In this document: piece after piece, positions 6,065 through 12,803 of the stretch | How the letters are laid out: every line of letters starts with the position of its first letter | Numbering within the stretch: the stretch's first letter is position 1 | Source of the DNA: Victivallales bacterium | GTDB taxonomy: Bacteria > Verrucomicrobiota > Lentisphaeria > Victivallales > JAADHT01 | NCBI GenBank assembly: GCA_016930955.1 | Contig: JAFGFR010000271.1 | Coordinates: forward strand, 1-12,920 | Reading direction: 5' to 3' | DNA length: 12,920 nt | The notes under the pieces: generated by a model | Seen by the model: the letters and a program-made list of their open reading frames with translations, nothing else | The model's database searches: none | Told to the model about the DNA's origin: nothing | Program-made: the position numbers and the translations under genes

Positions 6065-7675
6065 ATGAACAATATCGGGATCGTCAATAAAGCTAAGATC
6101 AGGGTATGCACCAGCCATTTCGCCGCACCATCTGCCGCGCCTGCGCTCCCAACGCGGTTCACACGGAGTTTTGAAATTGGCTCCACAATAAAGACATTCT
6201 TGGTCGCCTCTCTTTCTTTTGCCATGCTTGCCGCATGCAAGGCGGAGGATAAGGTGCTTGTGTCGCCTCTTGCAGGCAAATGGTACAGTGCCGATTCCGT
6301 TAAGCTCCGCTCGGAACTCGATGGGTATCTCGAAAAGGCGGAACAGCAGCCCGTCAAGGATGTTATCGCACTTGTGCTGCCACACGCGGGATATGCTTAT
6401 TCCGGGATCACTGCGGCCTACGGCATCAAGGCTCTCGGCAAACAGTACAAACGCATCGTGATCATTGGCCCGAGCCACCGGTTCGCAATGCAAAACACAC
6501 TGAGCATCCCGGATGCCGACTATATCCAGACCCCATTGGGCAAGGTGCCGCTGGACAAGGAAGCCGTGCAAAGCCTGCTCAAGCACGATTTCATAAGGTC
6601 AGTTCCTCAAGTTCACCAACAGGAGCACAGTGTCCAGATCATGATCCCCCTTCTTCAGGCAGCCATGAAGGACTTCACCATTGTGCCGATAGTCATCGGG
6701 CGCTGTGACCTGCCGATGCTCGAACGCGCGGGAAAAGCCATCAGAAGCGTTGCCGACAACAATACCCTCGTGATCGCAAGCTCCGATTTCGTTCACTTCG
6801 GACGCAACTTCAACTTCATCCCCTTCTCGGAAAACATCCAGAAAAATATTAGGGAAATGGACTTCGGAGCCTGCGAGAAAATCTTGAACCTCGACATGAC
6901 GGGATTTTTGGGCTACATCAAAAACACTGGTGCGACAATCTGCGGCGAGATGTCCGTGGCGGCGCTGCTCAGCGCATTGCCCGACAACACCAAGCCACAG
7001 AAGCTCCACTACGCGACATCCGCAGAGATGACCGGGGATTTCACCCACAGCGTAAGCTACCTATCGATTGCGTTCTCGGGGAAATGGCCTGAAGACCAAA
7101 CTGAAGTCCAAACGCCGTCTCCTCGAGCTTCATCTCTGAGCGATGACGACAGAAACACTCTCCTTTTGCTCGCAAGGAAAAGCATTGAGTTCTACCTCGA
7201 AAAACGCCAAGTTCCCACCCCGGAGCAGCTCGGCATACAAATATCCGAGCCTATGAAATCCAGGCGTGCAGTATTCGTGACTCTCAAGAAGGACGGTCAG
7301 CTAAGGGGCTGCATCGGGGAGATTTTCCCGTCGCAGGAACTGTACAACTCCGTGATCGTCAATGCTGTAAACTCAGGTGTCAACGACAGCAGATTCAAAC
7401 CTGTGACAGCGGCAGAGCTCGACGGCATCAGCCTCAACATATCCGTGCTCACACCTCCCTCTCAGGTCGCTTCCTACAAGGACATCATCATCGGTAGGGA
7501 CGGGGTTGTCCTCAGAAAAAACAACCGGTCATCGGTATTCCTGCCACATGTGGCCACAGAACAAGAATGGAACCTCGAACAAACACTGAGCCACCTCGCT
7601 ATGAAGGCAGGTCTGCCCCACGACGCATGGAAGGAGTCATGCACATTCCTGACATTTCAGGCGGAACTCTTTTGA
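6065..7675 (+). CDS. Memo-AMMECR1 fusion (AmmeMemoRadiSam proteins B and A), predicted lipoprotein
   Basis: With the ATG at 6065 the product is 536 residues. Residues about 64-340 are a Memo domain, related to extradiol dioxygenases: PHAGYAYSG (H107), GPSHR (H138), EHSVQIMIPLL (H188), SSDFVHFGRNF (D241, H244) and GATICGEMSV (C293). H107, H138 and C293 match the metal ligands known in human MEMO1. Residues about 360-536 are an AMMECR1 domain with its hallmark LRGCIG (413-418), NDSRFKPV and FLPHVATEQEWNLEQTLSHLAMKAGLP. A lipobox LAAC puts a lipidated cysteine at 58, after a hydrophobic stretch (44-57). That would place both domains outside the cytoplasm. The first 37 residues do not look like a lipoprotein n-region, so translation may start later (see the ATT at 6176). 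These domains are usually partnered with a radical-SAM enzyme, which is not in the window; the substrate is unknown. Confidence 0.9.
   Translation: MNNIGIVNKAKIRVCTSHFAAPSAAPALPTRFTRSFEIGSTIKTFLVASLSFAMLAACKAEDKVLVSPLAGKWYSADSVKLRSELDGYLEKAEQQPVKDVIALVLPHAGYAYSGITAAYGIKALGKQYKRIVIIGPSHRFAMQNTLSIPDADYIQTPLGKVPLDKEAVQSLLKHDFIRSVPQVHQQEHSVQIMIPLLQAAMKDFTIVPIVIGRCDLPMLERAGKAIRSVADNNTLVIASSDFVHFGRNFNFIPFSENIQKNIREMDFGACEKILNLDMTGFLGYIKNTGATICGEMSVAALLSALPDNTKPQKLHYATSAEMTGDFTHSVSYLSIAFSGKWPEDQTEVQTPSPRASSLSDDDRNTLLLLARKSIEFYLEKRQVPTPEQLGIQISEPMKSRRAVFVTLKKDGQLRGCIGEIFPSQELYNSVIVNAVNSGVNDSRFKPVTAAELDGISLNISVLTPPSQVASYKDIIIGRDGVVLRKNNRSSVFLPHVATEQEWNLEQTLSHLAMKAGLPHDAWKESCTFLTFQAELF
6165..6178 (+). 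promoter_or_regulatory. possible ribosome site with ATT start for the Memo-AMMECR1 lipoprotein
   Basis: GGAG (6165-6168) is followed after seven bases by an in-frame ATT (6176-6178). Starting there gives GSTIKTFLVASLSFAMLAAC after the initiator, a textbook lipoprotein signal of about 20 residues. The upstream ATG at 6065 has only a weak GGGA ahead of it and adds 37 residues of unremarkable sequence. ATT starts are rare but known, for example in infC. No ATG, GTG or TTG suits this position in frame. Confidence 0.35.
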
Positions 7676-7685
7676 GGATAAGTTT

Positions 7686-8693
7686 ATGATAGCGGTGAGC
7701 ATGGGGGATCCCAACGGCGTCGGGCCCGAGATCGCCCTGAAGGCCTTTGCTGACAATGAGTTCCCCGAGGACGGCTTCATTGTCGGGGACATCTCCGTGC
7801 TCCGGCATTGCTCGGAGGCCATTTCAATTGCCGTGCCTCTGGCGACCATGAAGGACATGATGGTGCCAAAAGGAGTTCTGAACGTCCTTGACATGGGATT
7901 CCCGGGTGCCGGCGCGGTGCGTGCCGGCAAGAAGACCGCCGAGGCCGGAGCCGCATCTCTGCAGTACATAAAGAAGGCCGCTCAACTCGCGATAGACTGC
8001 GAGGTGGAGGCTATGGTCACCTTGCCCGTATGCAAGGAGGCTATAATGTCGGCTTGCCCGGGATTCATCGGCCATACCGAGCTGATAGCCCGGATGTGCG
8101 GAGTGGACGACTACACGATGATGCTTGCATCCGAATCAATCATTGCCACCCATGTGTCAACGCATGTTTCCCTGAAGGATGCCATTGCCGGGGTCAAATG
8201 CGCACGGATACTGAAGGTCATAGAACTTACCGCCGATGCCTGTAGGCTTCTACGAAGGAGACCGAGGATCGCCGTCGCGGGACTGAATCCGCACGCCGGC
8301 GAGGGAGGGGTCTTCGGCGATGAGGAGATCAGGGAGATTGTACCGGCTCTGGAACAGGCTAAGGGAAGGGGCTTCGACGTGACCGGCCCAGTGCCGCCTG
8401 ACACGGTCTTCTTCAGAGCCGCAAGGGGAGAGTTCGATGCAGTGGTGTGCATGTACCACGACCAGGGGCACATAGCCATGAAGTGTTCCGGGCTGGACGA
8501 CGGGGTGAACGTCACGCTGGGGCTTCCAATTGTGAGGACTTCTGTGGACCACGGCACTGCCTTTGACATCGCGTACACGGGAAAGGTCTCGACGGGGAGT
8601 TTCGTGAACGCGTGCAGAATGGCACATGCGCTGGCCGGGGCTGAAAAATCCCCACAAGACGCTTCGCCCGACGCTGACAAACCGCACGAGTGA
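7686..8693 (+). CDS. pdxA: 4-hydroxythreonine-4-phosphate dehydrogenase family (PdxA/PdxA2)
   Basis: This 335-residue NAD-dependent oxidative decarboxylase family member starts at ATG 7686; GAGGA overlaps the stop of the preceding gene at suitable distance, so the two genes are coupled. The N-terminus MIAVSMGDPNGVGPEI is diagnostic. The divalent-metal histidines correspond to H160 (THVSL), H203 (NPHAGEGG) and H258 (YHDQGH); GHTE (129-132) and LPIVRTSVDHGTAFDIA (280-296) are also conserved. In pyridoxal phosphate synthesis PdxA oxidises 4-phosphohydroxy-L-threonine. The segment TLPVCKEAI...GHTELIA is somewhat closer in style to PdxA2 enzymes, which act on D-threonate or D-erythronate 4-phosphate, so the exact substrate is open. 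No pdxJ or sugar-acid kinase is nearby. The last about 18 residues are polar and probably dispensable. Confidence 0.9.
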   Translation: MIAVSMGDPNGVGPEIALKAFADNEFPEDGFIVGDISVLRHCSEAISIAVPLATMKDMMVPKGVLNVLDMGFPGAGAVRAGKKTAEAGAASLQYIKKAAQLAIDCEVEAMVTLPVCKEAIMSACPGFIGHTELIARMCGVDDYTMMLASESIIATHVSTHVSLKDAIAGVKCARILKVIELTADACRLLRRRPRIAVAGLNPHAGEGGVFGDEEIREIVPALEQAKGRGFDVTGPVPPDTVFFRAARGEFDAVVCMYHDQGHIAMKCSGLDDGVNVTLGLPIVRTSVDHGTAFDIAYTGKVSTGSFVNACRMAHALAGAEKSPQDASPDADKPHE

Positions 8694-8713
8694 GCTCAGC
8701 GATAAAGAATGGC

Positions 8714-8741
8714 TTGCATTTGGAAAACTGCCGGGTATATT
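8714..8741 (+). promoter_or_regulatory. putative promoter of the second ExbB/ExbD module
   Basis: TTGCAT (8714-8719), a 16-base spacer and TATATT (8736-8741) lie in the 121-base gap between pdxA and the second ExbB gene. The ten bases GCTTGCATTT are identical to those at 1485-1494 ahead of the first TolQ gene, with the same spacer length and a -10 differing at one base. The rest of the gap holds only the ribosome site AGGGAG (8800-8805). Confidence 0.5.
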
Positions 8742-8814
8742 CCAAGTGCGGTGCCGTTGTATGACGGAGGAATTTGAAGTGTTAACCGAAATAAAAATAA
8801 AGGGAGTTCATCCA

Positions 8815-9543
8815 ATGTTGAAATCATTATTCAGGTCGGCAATGTCTTTTATCCCGGCGCTGTACGCCATAAGCTTGCACGGGGAGGAGGCGGCGAAGCC
8901 GACTGCGCTTGTCCTGGTCCAGCGTGGCGGCCCGGTGATGTACGTGCTGGTAGCGCTGTCCTTCATAGCTCTGTGCCTTGTTTTCTATTATCTAATGAGC
9001 CTGAGGGAGAAGGTCATAGTGCCCCCAGTGTTCATCAGGCAGGCCGAGGAGGCAATAGCGGCGAAGGATTTCGAGCTGCTTTCACGTATTTGCCGCGACA
9101 ACGACAGCCCTGCGGCAAAGATCATTTCCGCCGGGACGGAGATATTCATCAGGTCGAGCAACAACTACATGATGATCCGCGATGCCGTCGAGGACGAGGG
9201 TGCCAGGCAGGCCGGGAGGCTATGGCACAAGATCCAGGCGCTGCAGGACATCGCGGTCATCGCACCCATGGTCGGACTGCTCGGGACAGTTATAGGCATG
9301 ATCCACTCCTTCATGAGTCTGCACGCAGAGCTGGGCACACCCCGGCCGACAGTCATTGCAAGCGGGGTCTCAATGGCCTTGGTCACCACCGCTGCAGGCC
9401 TTGTCATCGGCATCGTGGCGATGATCCTCTACTCGTTCTTCCGGGCAAGAATAAACAAGCTGCTCACTGCGTTGGAGAACAGCTGCAACCGGATAACGGT
9501 TGAGATGATGGTCTCCGAAAGCACCCCGACAACCCCCTTCTGA
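8815..9543 (+). CDS. MotA/TolQ/ExbB-family proton channel subunit (second copy)
   Basis: The frame is open from far upstream and overlaps pdxA, but the ATG at 8815 is chosen because AGGGAG (8800-8805) precedes it and a signal-like hydrophobic segment starts there. The product has 242 residues. Residues 1-22 resemble a signal peptide; membrane segments lie at about 41-60, 146-168 and 187-208. The family signature is IAPMVGLLGTVIGMIHSF (149-166), and the third helix has the threonine pair ALVTTAAGLVIG. The cytoplasmic loop between segments 1 and 2 (about 63-145) carries charged helices. It is clearly paralogous to the channel gene at 1582 yet quite different in the loop and N-terminus. An ExbD gene follows after 35 bases and a large periplasmic TPR gene after that, giving a compact three-gene motor module with its own putative promoter. 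Confidence 0.93.
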   Translation: MLKSLFRSAMSFIPALYAISLHGEEAAKPTALVLVQRGGPVMYVLVALSFIALCLVFYYLMSLREKVIVPPVFIRQAEEAIAAKDFELLSRICRDNDSPAAKIISAGTEIFIRSSNNYMMIRDAVEDEGARQAGRLWHKIQALQDIAVIAPMVGLLGTVIGMIHSFMSLHAELGTPRPTVIASGVSMALVTTAAGLVIGIVAMILYSFFRARINKLLTALENSCNRITVEMMVSESTPTTPF

Positions 9544-9578
9544 GGCATATAAAAGACTAGATACCACCGGAGAACACA

Positions 9579-10010
9579 ATGAATTTCAGGAAAGAAACGC
9601 CGGTTCATGGCCCCGGGTTCCAGATGGCACCGATGATAGACATCATCTTCCTTCTGCTTATATTCTTCATCGCCGCCGCAGTGTACTCGCAATGGGAGTC
9701 GAAACTCGAGATCAAGGTCCCGACATCCGAGACGGCGCAGCACAGGGCCCGATTCCCGGGAGAGGCGATAGTCAATATCGACAAGGACGGTCAGTTCTAT
9801 CTGAACTCCATCAATTTCACCCACGAAAGACTGGAACAAGTCCTGTCGCAGCTCGCGAAGACCTATCCTGACCAGCCGGTGGTCATCAGAGCCGACAAGG
9901 AGACACACTGCAGGCATCTGATACTCCTTCTCGACATTTGCGCCAAGTCAGACATAGCAAACATTTCCTTCGCGACTTTATCTGCCGAAGATGTCGAGAC
10001 GGAAGAATAG
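9579..10010 (+). CDS. ExbD/TolR-family protein (third copy)
   Basis: A 143-residue single-pass protein, with GGAG nine bases before the ATG. A short N-terminus leads into a membrane helix (about 16-38) holding the essential aspartate D21 in APMIDIIFLLLIFFIAAA. The periplasmic domain has the normal ExbD pattern, with GEAIVNIDKDGQFYLNSINF in the middle and QPVVIRADKETHCRHLILLLDICAKSDI near the end. The last part resembles the second ExbD of the other module (LIQILDVCAEAGL) more than the first. It pairs with the ExbB gene just upstream as the moving part of an ion-driven motor in the inner membrane. Length and motifs are complete. Confidence 0.92.
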   Translation: MNFRKETPVHGPGFQMAPMIDIIFLLLIFFIAAAVYSQWESKLEIKVPTSETAQHRARFPGEAIVNIDKDGQFYLNSINFTHERLEQVLSQLAKTYPDQPVVIRADKETHCRHLILLLDICAKSDIANISFATLSAEDVETEE

Positions 10011-10046
10011 ACCTGAAGAGAGTCCGAACCCCTGCATACCCCAATT

Positions 10047-12464
10047 ATGCGAGCAAAATCACATACCGCGTGCCCGGCACCTGGACTGAGACTGCATAAG
10101 GCCGTCAAAGTGGCCCTGTTGCTGTTTGTATGCGCCACAGGCCGGACTATGGCAAGAGATATATCGAATGACCAGAAGAAGCTCTATATAGACGACCAGA
10201 TCAGGTTTGCCGACGGCCTTGCCGAAAGAGGGCATCTGGCGCTGGCCATCGAGGAATACCAGAGGCTCGTAGCGCGATTCCCCGGAGACGAGCTTGTCGC
10301 CGAAGTATGGATACAACTCGCATCCGCATACGCCGAAAGCGGAGATATCGAGAACTCCAAGAAGACATTTCTAACTTTTTTCGAGAAATTTCCCGAGTCG
10401 AGGGTGAGGCATGCCGCGATGCTCCGTTTGGCCCTGGTTCTTGACAGTTCTGCCGACCCGGAGGACAAGTCCAAGGGACTCGCTATGCTCGAGAAGCTCA
10501 AGACCACCCAGGCCGCGCCAGAAGGGATACGTGAGGCGGCGATATTCCATGTCGGCAGAATACATTTGAAAAACGGGGATAAGGTTGCCGCCGAGAAGGA
10601 GTTCCGCAGCATCGCGGGCAGACCGGTCAGCGATCCCATGCATGTGTTCAGAGCCCATGCTGCCATGGAGCTTGCGCGCATGCTTCCGTTCAACGAGGCG
10701 AAGTTGCTTCTGTCGCCGATGCTGGAATCGCCAGAGATAGACACGGAGACCCAGAAGACTCTTGCCTGGCAGCTTGCCGAGCGGTTTTTCGAGGAAAAAG
10801 ACTTCCCTGGCGCGGCGGAGCTTTTCGCAAGGGTAACCGTGATGTTTCCCGACACTCCGATCGCCCGCAACGCCGCATTCCGGCGTATCGAGTGCCTCTA
10901 CAACAACGGCGACTATACCCTCGCGATATCCGAGGCCGACAGAGCCCTGTCTTCGACATATAAACAGGATTCCAAAGTGATAGAACGATTCCTCTACATT
11001 AAAGCCATCTCGCTTAAGCAGCTCAAGTCTTTTCCTCAGGCTATAAACATATTCCAGTCCTTCCTCAAGATGGACTCAGGAGAAATCTCCCCGGTCGCCG
11101 CCCTCGCCGTGCCGGCATATATCGAATGCCTAATCGCCGATGGGCGCGTGGAGGATGCCGAGCGGGAGGTGCTGCTCAGGGCTCTGAGAAAAGACCTCCC
11201 GGACGACTCCATGCGGGATATCGTCCTTATGCTGGTCAACGCATCTGGGACAAATCCAAAATATATCCCGCTCGTCGAAAGCGCGCTCAAAAGCCTCAAA
11301 CCCACAACTCAGGCCTATGACTCATTGCGTCTCAAAAAGGCTGCGTTGCTGCTGCGCAAAAGCGATGGAGAGGCCGCCGCCAAACTCTATTCCGAGATCG
11401 CCGCCGACGGGATCGAGGAGTCTAGGGCATCCGCCCTGATGGGGCTTGCCTCCGCGCAAATCTCACTCGACAATGAGGTTAATGCCCTCAAAACCTATCA
11501 GAGGATAATAAAGGACTTCCCAGGCAACCCTGTGGTGCCCGATGCCATGCTCCGTGCGGCAGTCATATTGATGCGAGACCCTTCTGCCTGGGAGCACGCG
11601 GCAGAGCACCTCGATGCAATCGTGAAAAAACACCCGGAGTCGCAGATCGCGAATTTCGCAAAATTTTATCAGGCCTTCATGATGTTCGAGGAGAAGAAGT
11701 ATGCACAGGCGGTGGAGGCATTCGATAAGCTCATCGATCACTCCGACGCACCCGAGAAGCTCAAGCTCAACGCGCTGGTCTACAAGATATGGTCACGCCT
11801 GAAAGGTGGGGAGCCGGAAGCTGCCTTGGCCGCATTGAAGCCGGAAGTCTTCGAGCAGGCACCACCGACCTTCCTGCTCGAATTCGCCGAAAGCATGATG
11901 TCCAATAACCTGGAAATCGCTCAAAAAGCCCTGCTGCAAATCGTCAAGACTGAAAAGAATGCATCCCCGCAGGATTTCCAGAAGGCTCACCTGCTCCTCG
12001 CAGAAGCACGAATCGCCGCAGGAAACCCCGTGGATGCAATGGAGTCGCTCAGGACCGCAATCGAGTCAAACGTCGACACAAAGACAACATCCCTTGCCCA
12101 GTACTTGCTCGGCAACCTGCTCTTCGAAAGAGGAAAGAAGCAGGAGGCCGTCATGCTCTTCGAGAAGTGTCTCGACAACCCGGTTGACAAAAACTCCTCC
12201 GCAAGGGCAAGGCTCGGACTTGCAAAAATCCTCTCCACAGACCCCGAGAGACTCAAAACCGCAAACAGATACGCTATGTCAGTATTCATCCTGGCTGACG
12301 ATGAGGACATCTGCTCCGAGGCGATGTTGCTGAGCATCAAAATATCTCTCGACTTGGGGAGCAAACAGGAGGCCGCCGCCACTTGGAAGGAGTTCGCGGA
12401 AAGGTTCCCCGAAAAAGCAGAGTCTCCCGACAACGCTGAAATCAAAAAACAAGTCAGTGAATAA
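10047..12464 (+). CDS. large exported TPR-repeat protein
   Basis: This 805-residue protein begins with a basic segment and a hydrophobic core (about 20-31, VKVALLLFVCAT), with a likely signal cleavage after TMA (residue 36). The rest consists almost entirely of TPR-like helix pairs: ADGLAERGHLALAIEEYQRLVARFPGD (about 55-81), WIQLASAYAESGDIENSKKTFLTFFEKFPES (88-118), later FPGAAELFARVTVMFPDTPIARNAAFRRIECLYNNGDY, LDNEVNALKTYQRIIKDFPGNPVVPDAMLRAA and LLGNLLFERGKKQEAVMLFEKCLDNP. The repeated FP after a repeat resembles YbgF/CpoB and BamD-like repeats. No catalytic domain is seen. It closes the ExbB-ExbD operon (36 bases after exbD), so it is the likely periplasmic partner or scaffold of that motor. 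No clear ribosome site precedes the ATG at 10047, which suggests translational coupling. Confidence 0.88.
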   Translation: MRAKSHTACPAPGLRLHKAVKVALLLFVCATGRTMARDISNDQKKLYIDDQIRFADGLAERGHLALAIEEYQRLVARFPGDELVAEVWIQLASAYAESGDIENSKKTFLTFFEKFPESRVRHAAMLRLALVLDSSADPEDKSKGLAMLEKLKTTQAAPEGIREAAIFHVGRIHLKNGDKVAAEKEFRSIAGRPVSDPMHVFRAHAAMELARMLPFNEAKLLLSPMLESPEIDTETQKTLAWQLAERFFEEKDFPGAAELFARVTVMFPDTPIARNAAFRRIECLYNNGDYTLAISEADRALSSTYKQDSKVIERFLYIKAISLKQLKSFPQAINIFQSFLKMDSGEISPVAALAVPAYIECLIADGRVEDAEREVLLRALRKDLPDDSMRDIVLMLVNASGTNPKYIPLVESALKSLKPTTQAYDSLRLKKAALLLRKSDGEAAAKLYSEIAADGIEESRASALMGLASAQISLDNEVNALKTYQRIIKDFPGNPVVPDAMLRAAVILMRDPSAWEHAAEHLDAIVKKHPESQIANFAKFYQAFMMFEEKKYAQAVEAFDKLIDHSDAPEKLKLNALVYKIWSRLKGGEPEAALAALKPEVFEQAPPTFLLEFAESMMSNNLEIAQKALLQIVKTEKNASPQDFQKAHLLLAEARIAAGNPVDAMESLRTAIESNVDTKTTSLAQYLLGNLLFERGKKQEAVMLFEKCLDNPVDKNSSARARLGLAKILSTDPERLKTANRYAMSVFILADDEDICSEAMLLSIKISLDLGSKQEAAATWKEFAERFPEKAESPDNAEIKKQVSE

Positions 12465-12660
12465 AACTCTGCACAAGCCGCACGAGAAAGGGATGGTCGA
12501 GAACGCCGTGGGATACATCAAGAGGAACCCTCTGGAGATGCTTGCCGAGGAGCCCGGCAGCCTGCATCCCCTCCCGGCGCATGCCCCGGACTGCTCAACC
12601 TGAGGCACTGCCGCGCGGACAGCCGCTGCCGGGTATGTCGACTCCAACAGCTATCTGAAA
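12457..12660 (+). pseudogene. IS21-family transposase (IstA) remnant
   Basis: One frame overlapping the last codons of the TPR gene reads HKPHEKGMVENAVGYIKRN (about 12472-12528). This is the typical IstA stretch around the last catalytic Glu of the DDE core (EKGxVENxVGYxxRN). It jumps directly to LEMLAEEPGSLHPLPAHAPDC, which resembles a later IstA segment, and meets a TGA at 12601. The same frame continues with AAAGYVDSNSYLK (to 12660), like the downstream IstA element around GYV..(D)SNxYSVP. The intervening parts are missing, so this is a decayed fragment with internal deletions and a stop. No istB gene and no clear terminal inverted repeat are seen. The assignment rests on motif memory. Confidence 0.6.
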
Positions 12661-12680
12661 GGAATTTTGTTTTTCATCAT

Positions 12681-12697
12681 GCAGGGACATTCCCTGC
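12681..12697. repeat. perfect 7-bp inverted repeat
   Basis: GCAGGGA and TCCCTGC are separated by CAT, forming a possible tight hairpin. No T-run follows on either strand, so it is not a standard terminator. It sits just after the IstA remnant. Confidence 0.6.
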
Positions 12698-12775
12698 GAC
12701 GAGAGCAAAGTTCAAGTGTGGAATTGGCTCTAGAAGCTACCCCCCCAAAAAAAACGAATATTTTTCTGCAAACCC

Positions 12776-12803
12776 TTGACATTCTTTTAATATGGTCTAT
12801 TTT
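12776..12803 (+). promoter_or_regulatory. putative promoter for a gene beyond the window
   Basis: TTGACA (12776-12781) is a perfect -35 box; after 16 bases comes TATTTT (12798-12803). The 16-base spacing equals that of the two promoter candidates ahead of the TolQ/ExbB genes. No long + strand gene starts within the remaining bases: an ATG at 12818 behind GAAGAGG opens only eight codons. The target is probably to the right. Confidence 0.45.

Noticed and set aside
5851..6357. Minus-strand reading frame covering the gap after lpdA
   Set aside because: It overlaps the Memo-AMMECR1 start region and the better supported GTG-start small gene; its translation has no domain or signal.
8111..8680. Minus-strand reading frame of 189 codons inside pdxA
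   Set aside because: It is antisense to conserved PdxA motifs and its composition is explained by codon bias on the other strand.
10184..10870. Minus-strand reading frame of 228 codons inside the large TPR gene
   Set aside because: It is Ser/Arg-rich low-complexity translation, typical of a shadow of a GC-rich gene, and no ribosome site supports it.
12681..12697. Palindrome as a rho-independent terminator of the motor operon
   Set aside because: No U-run follows the stem on either strand and the loop is only three bases.
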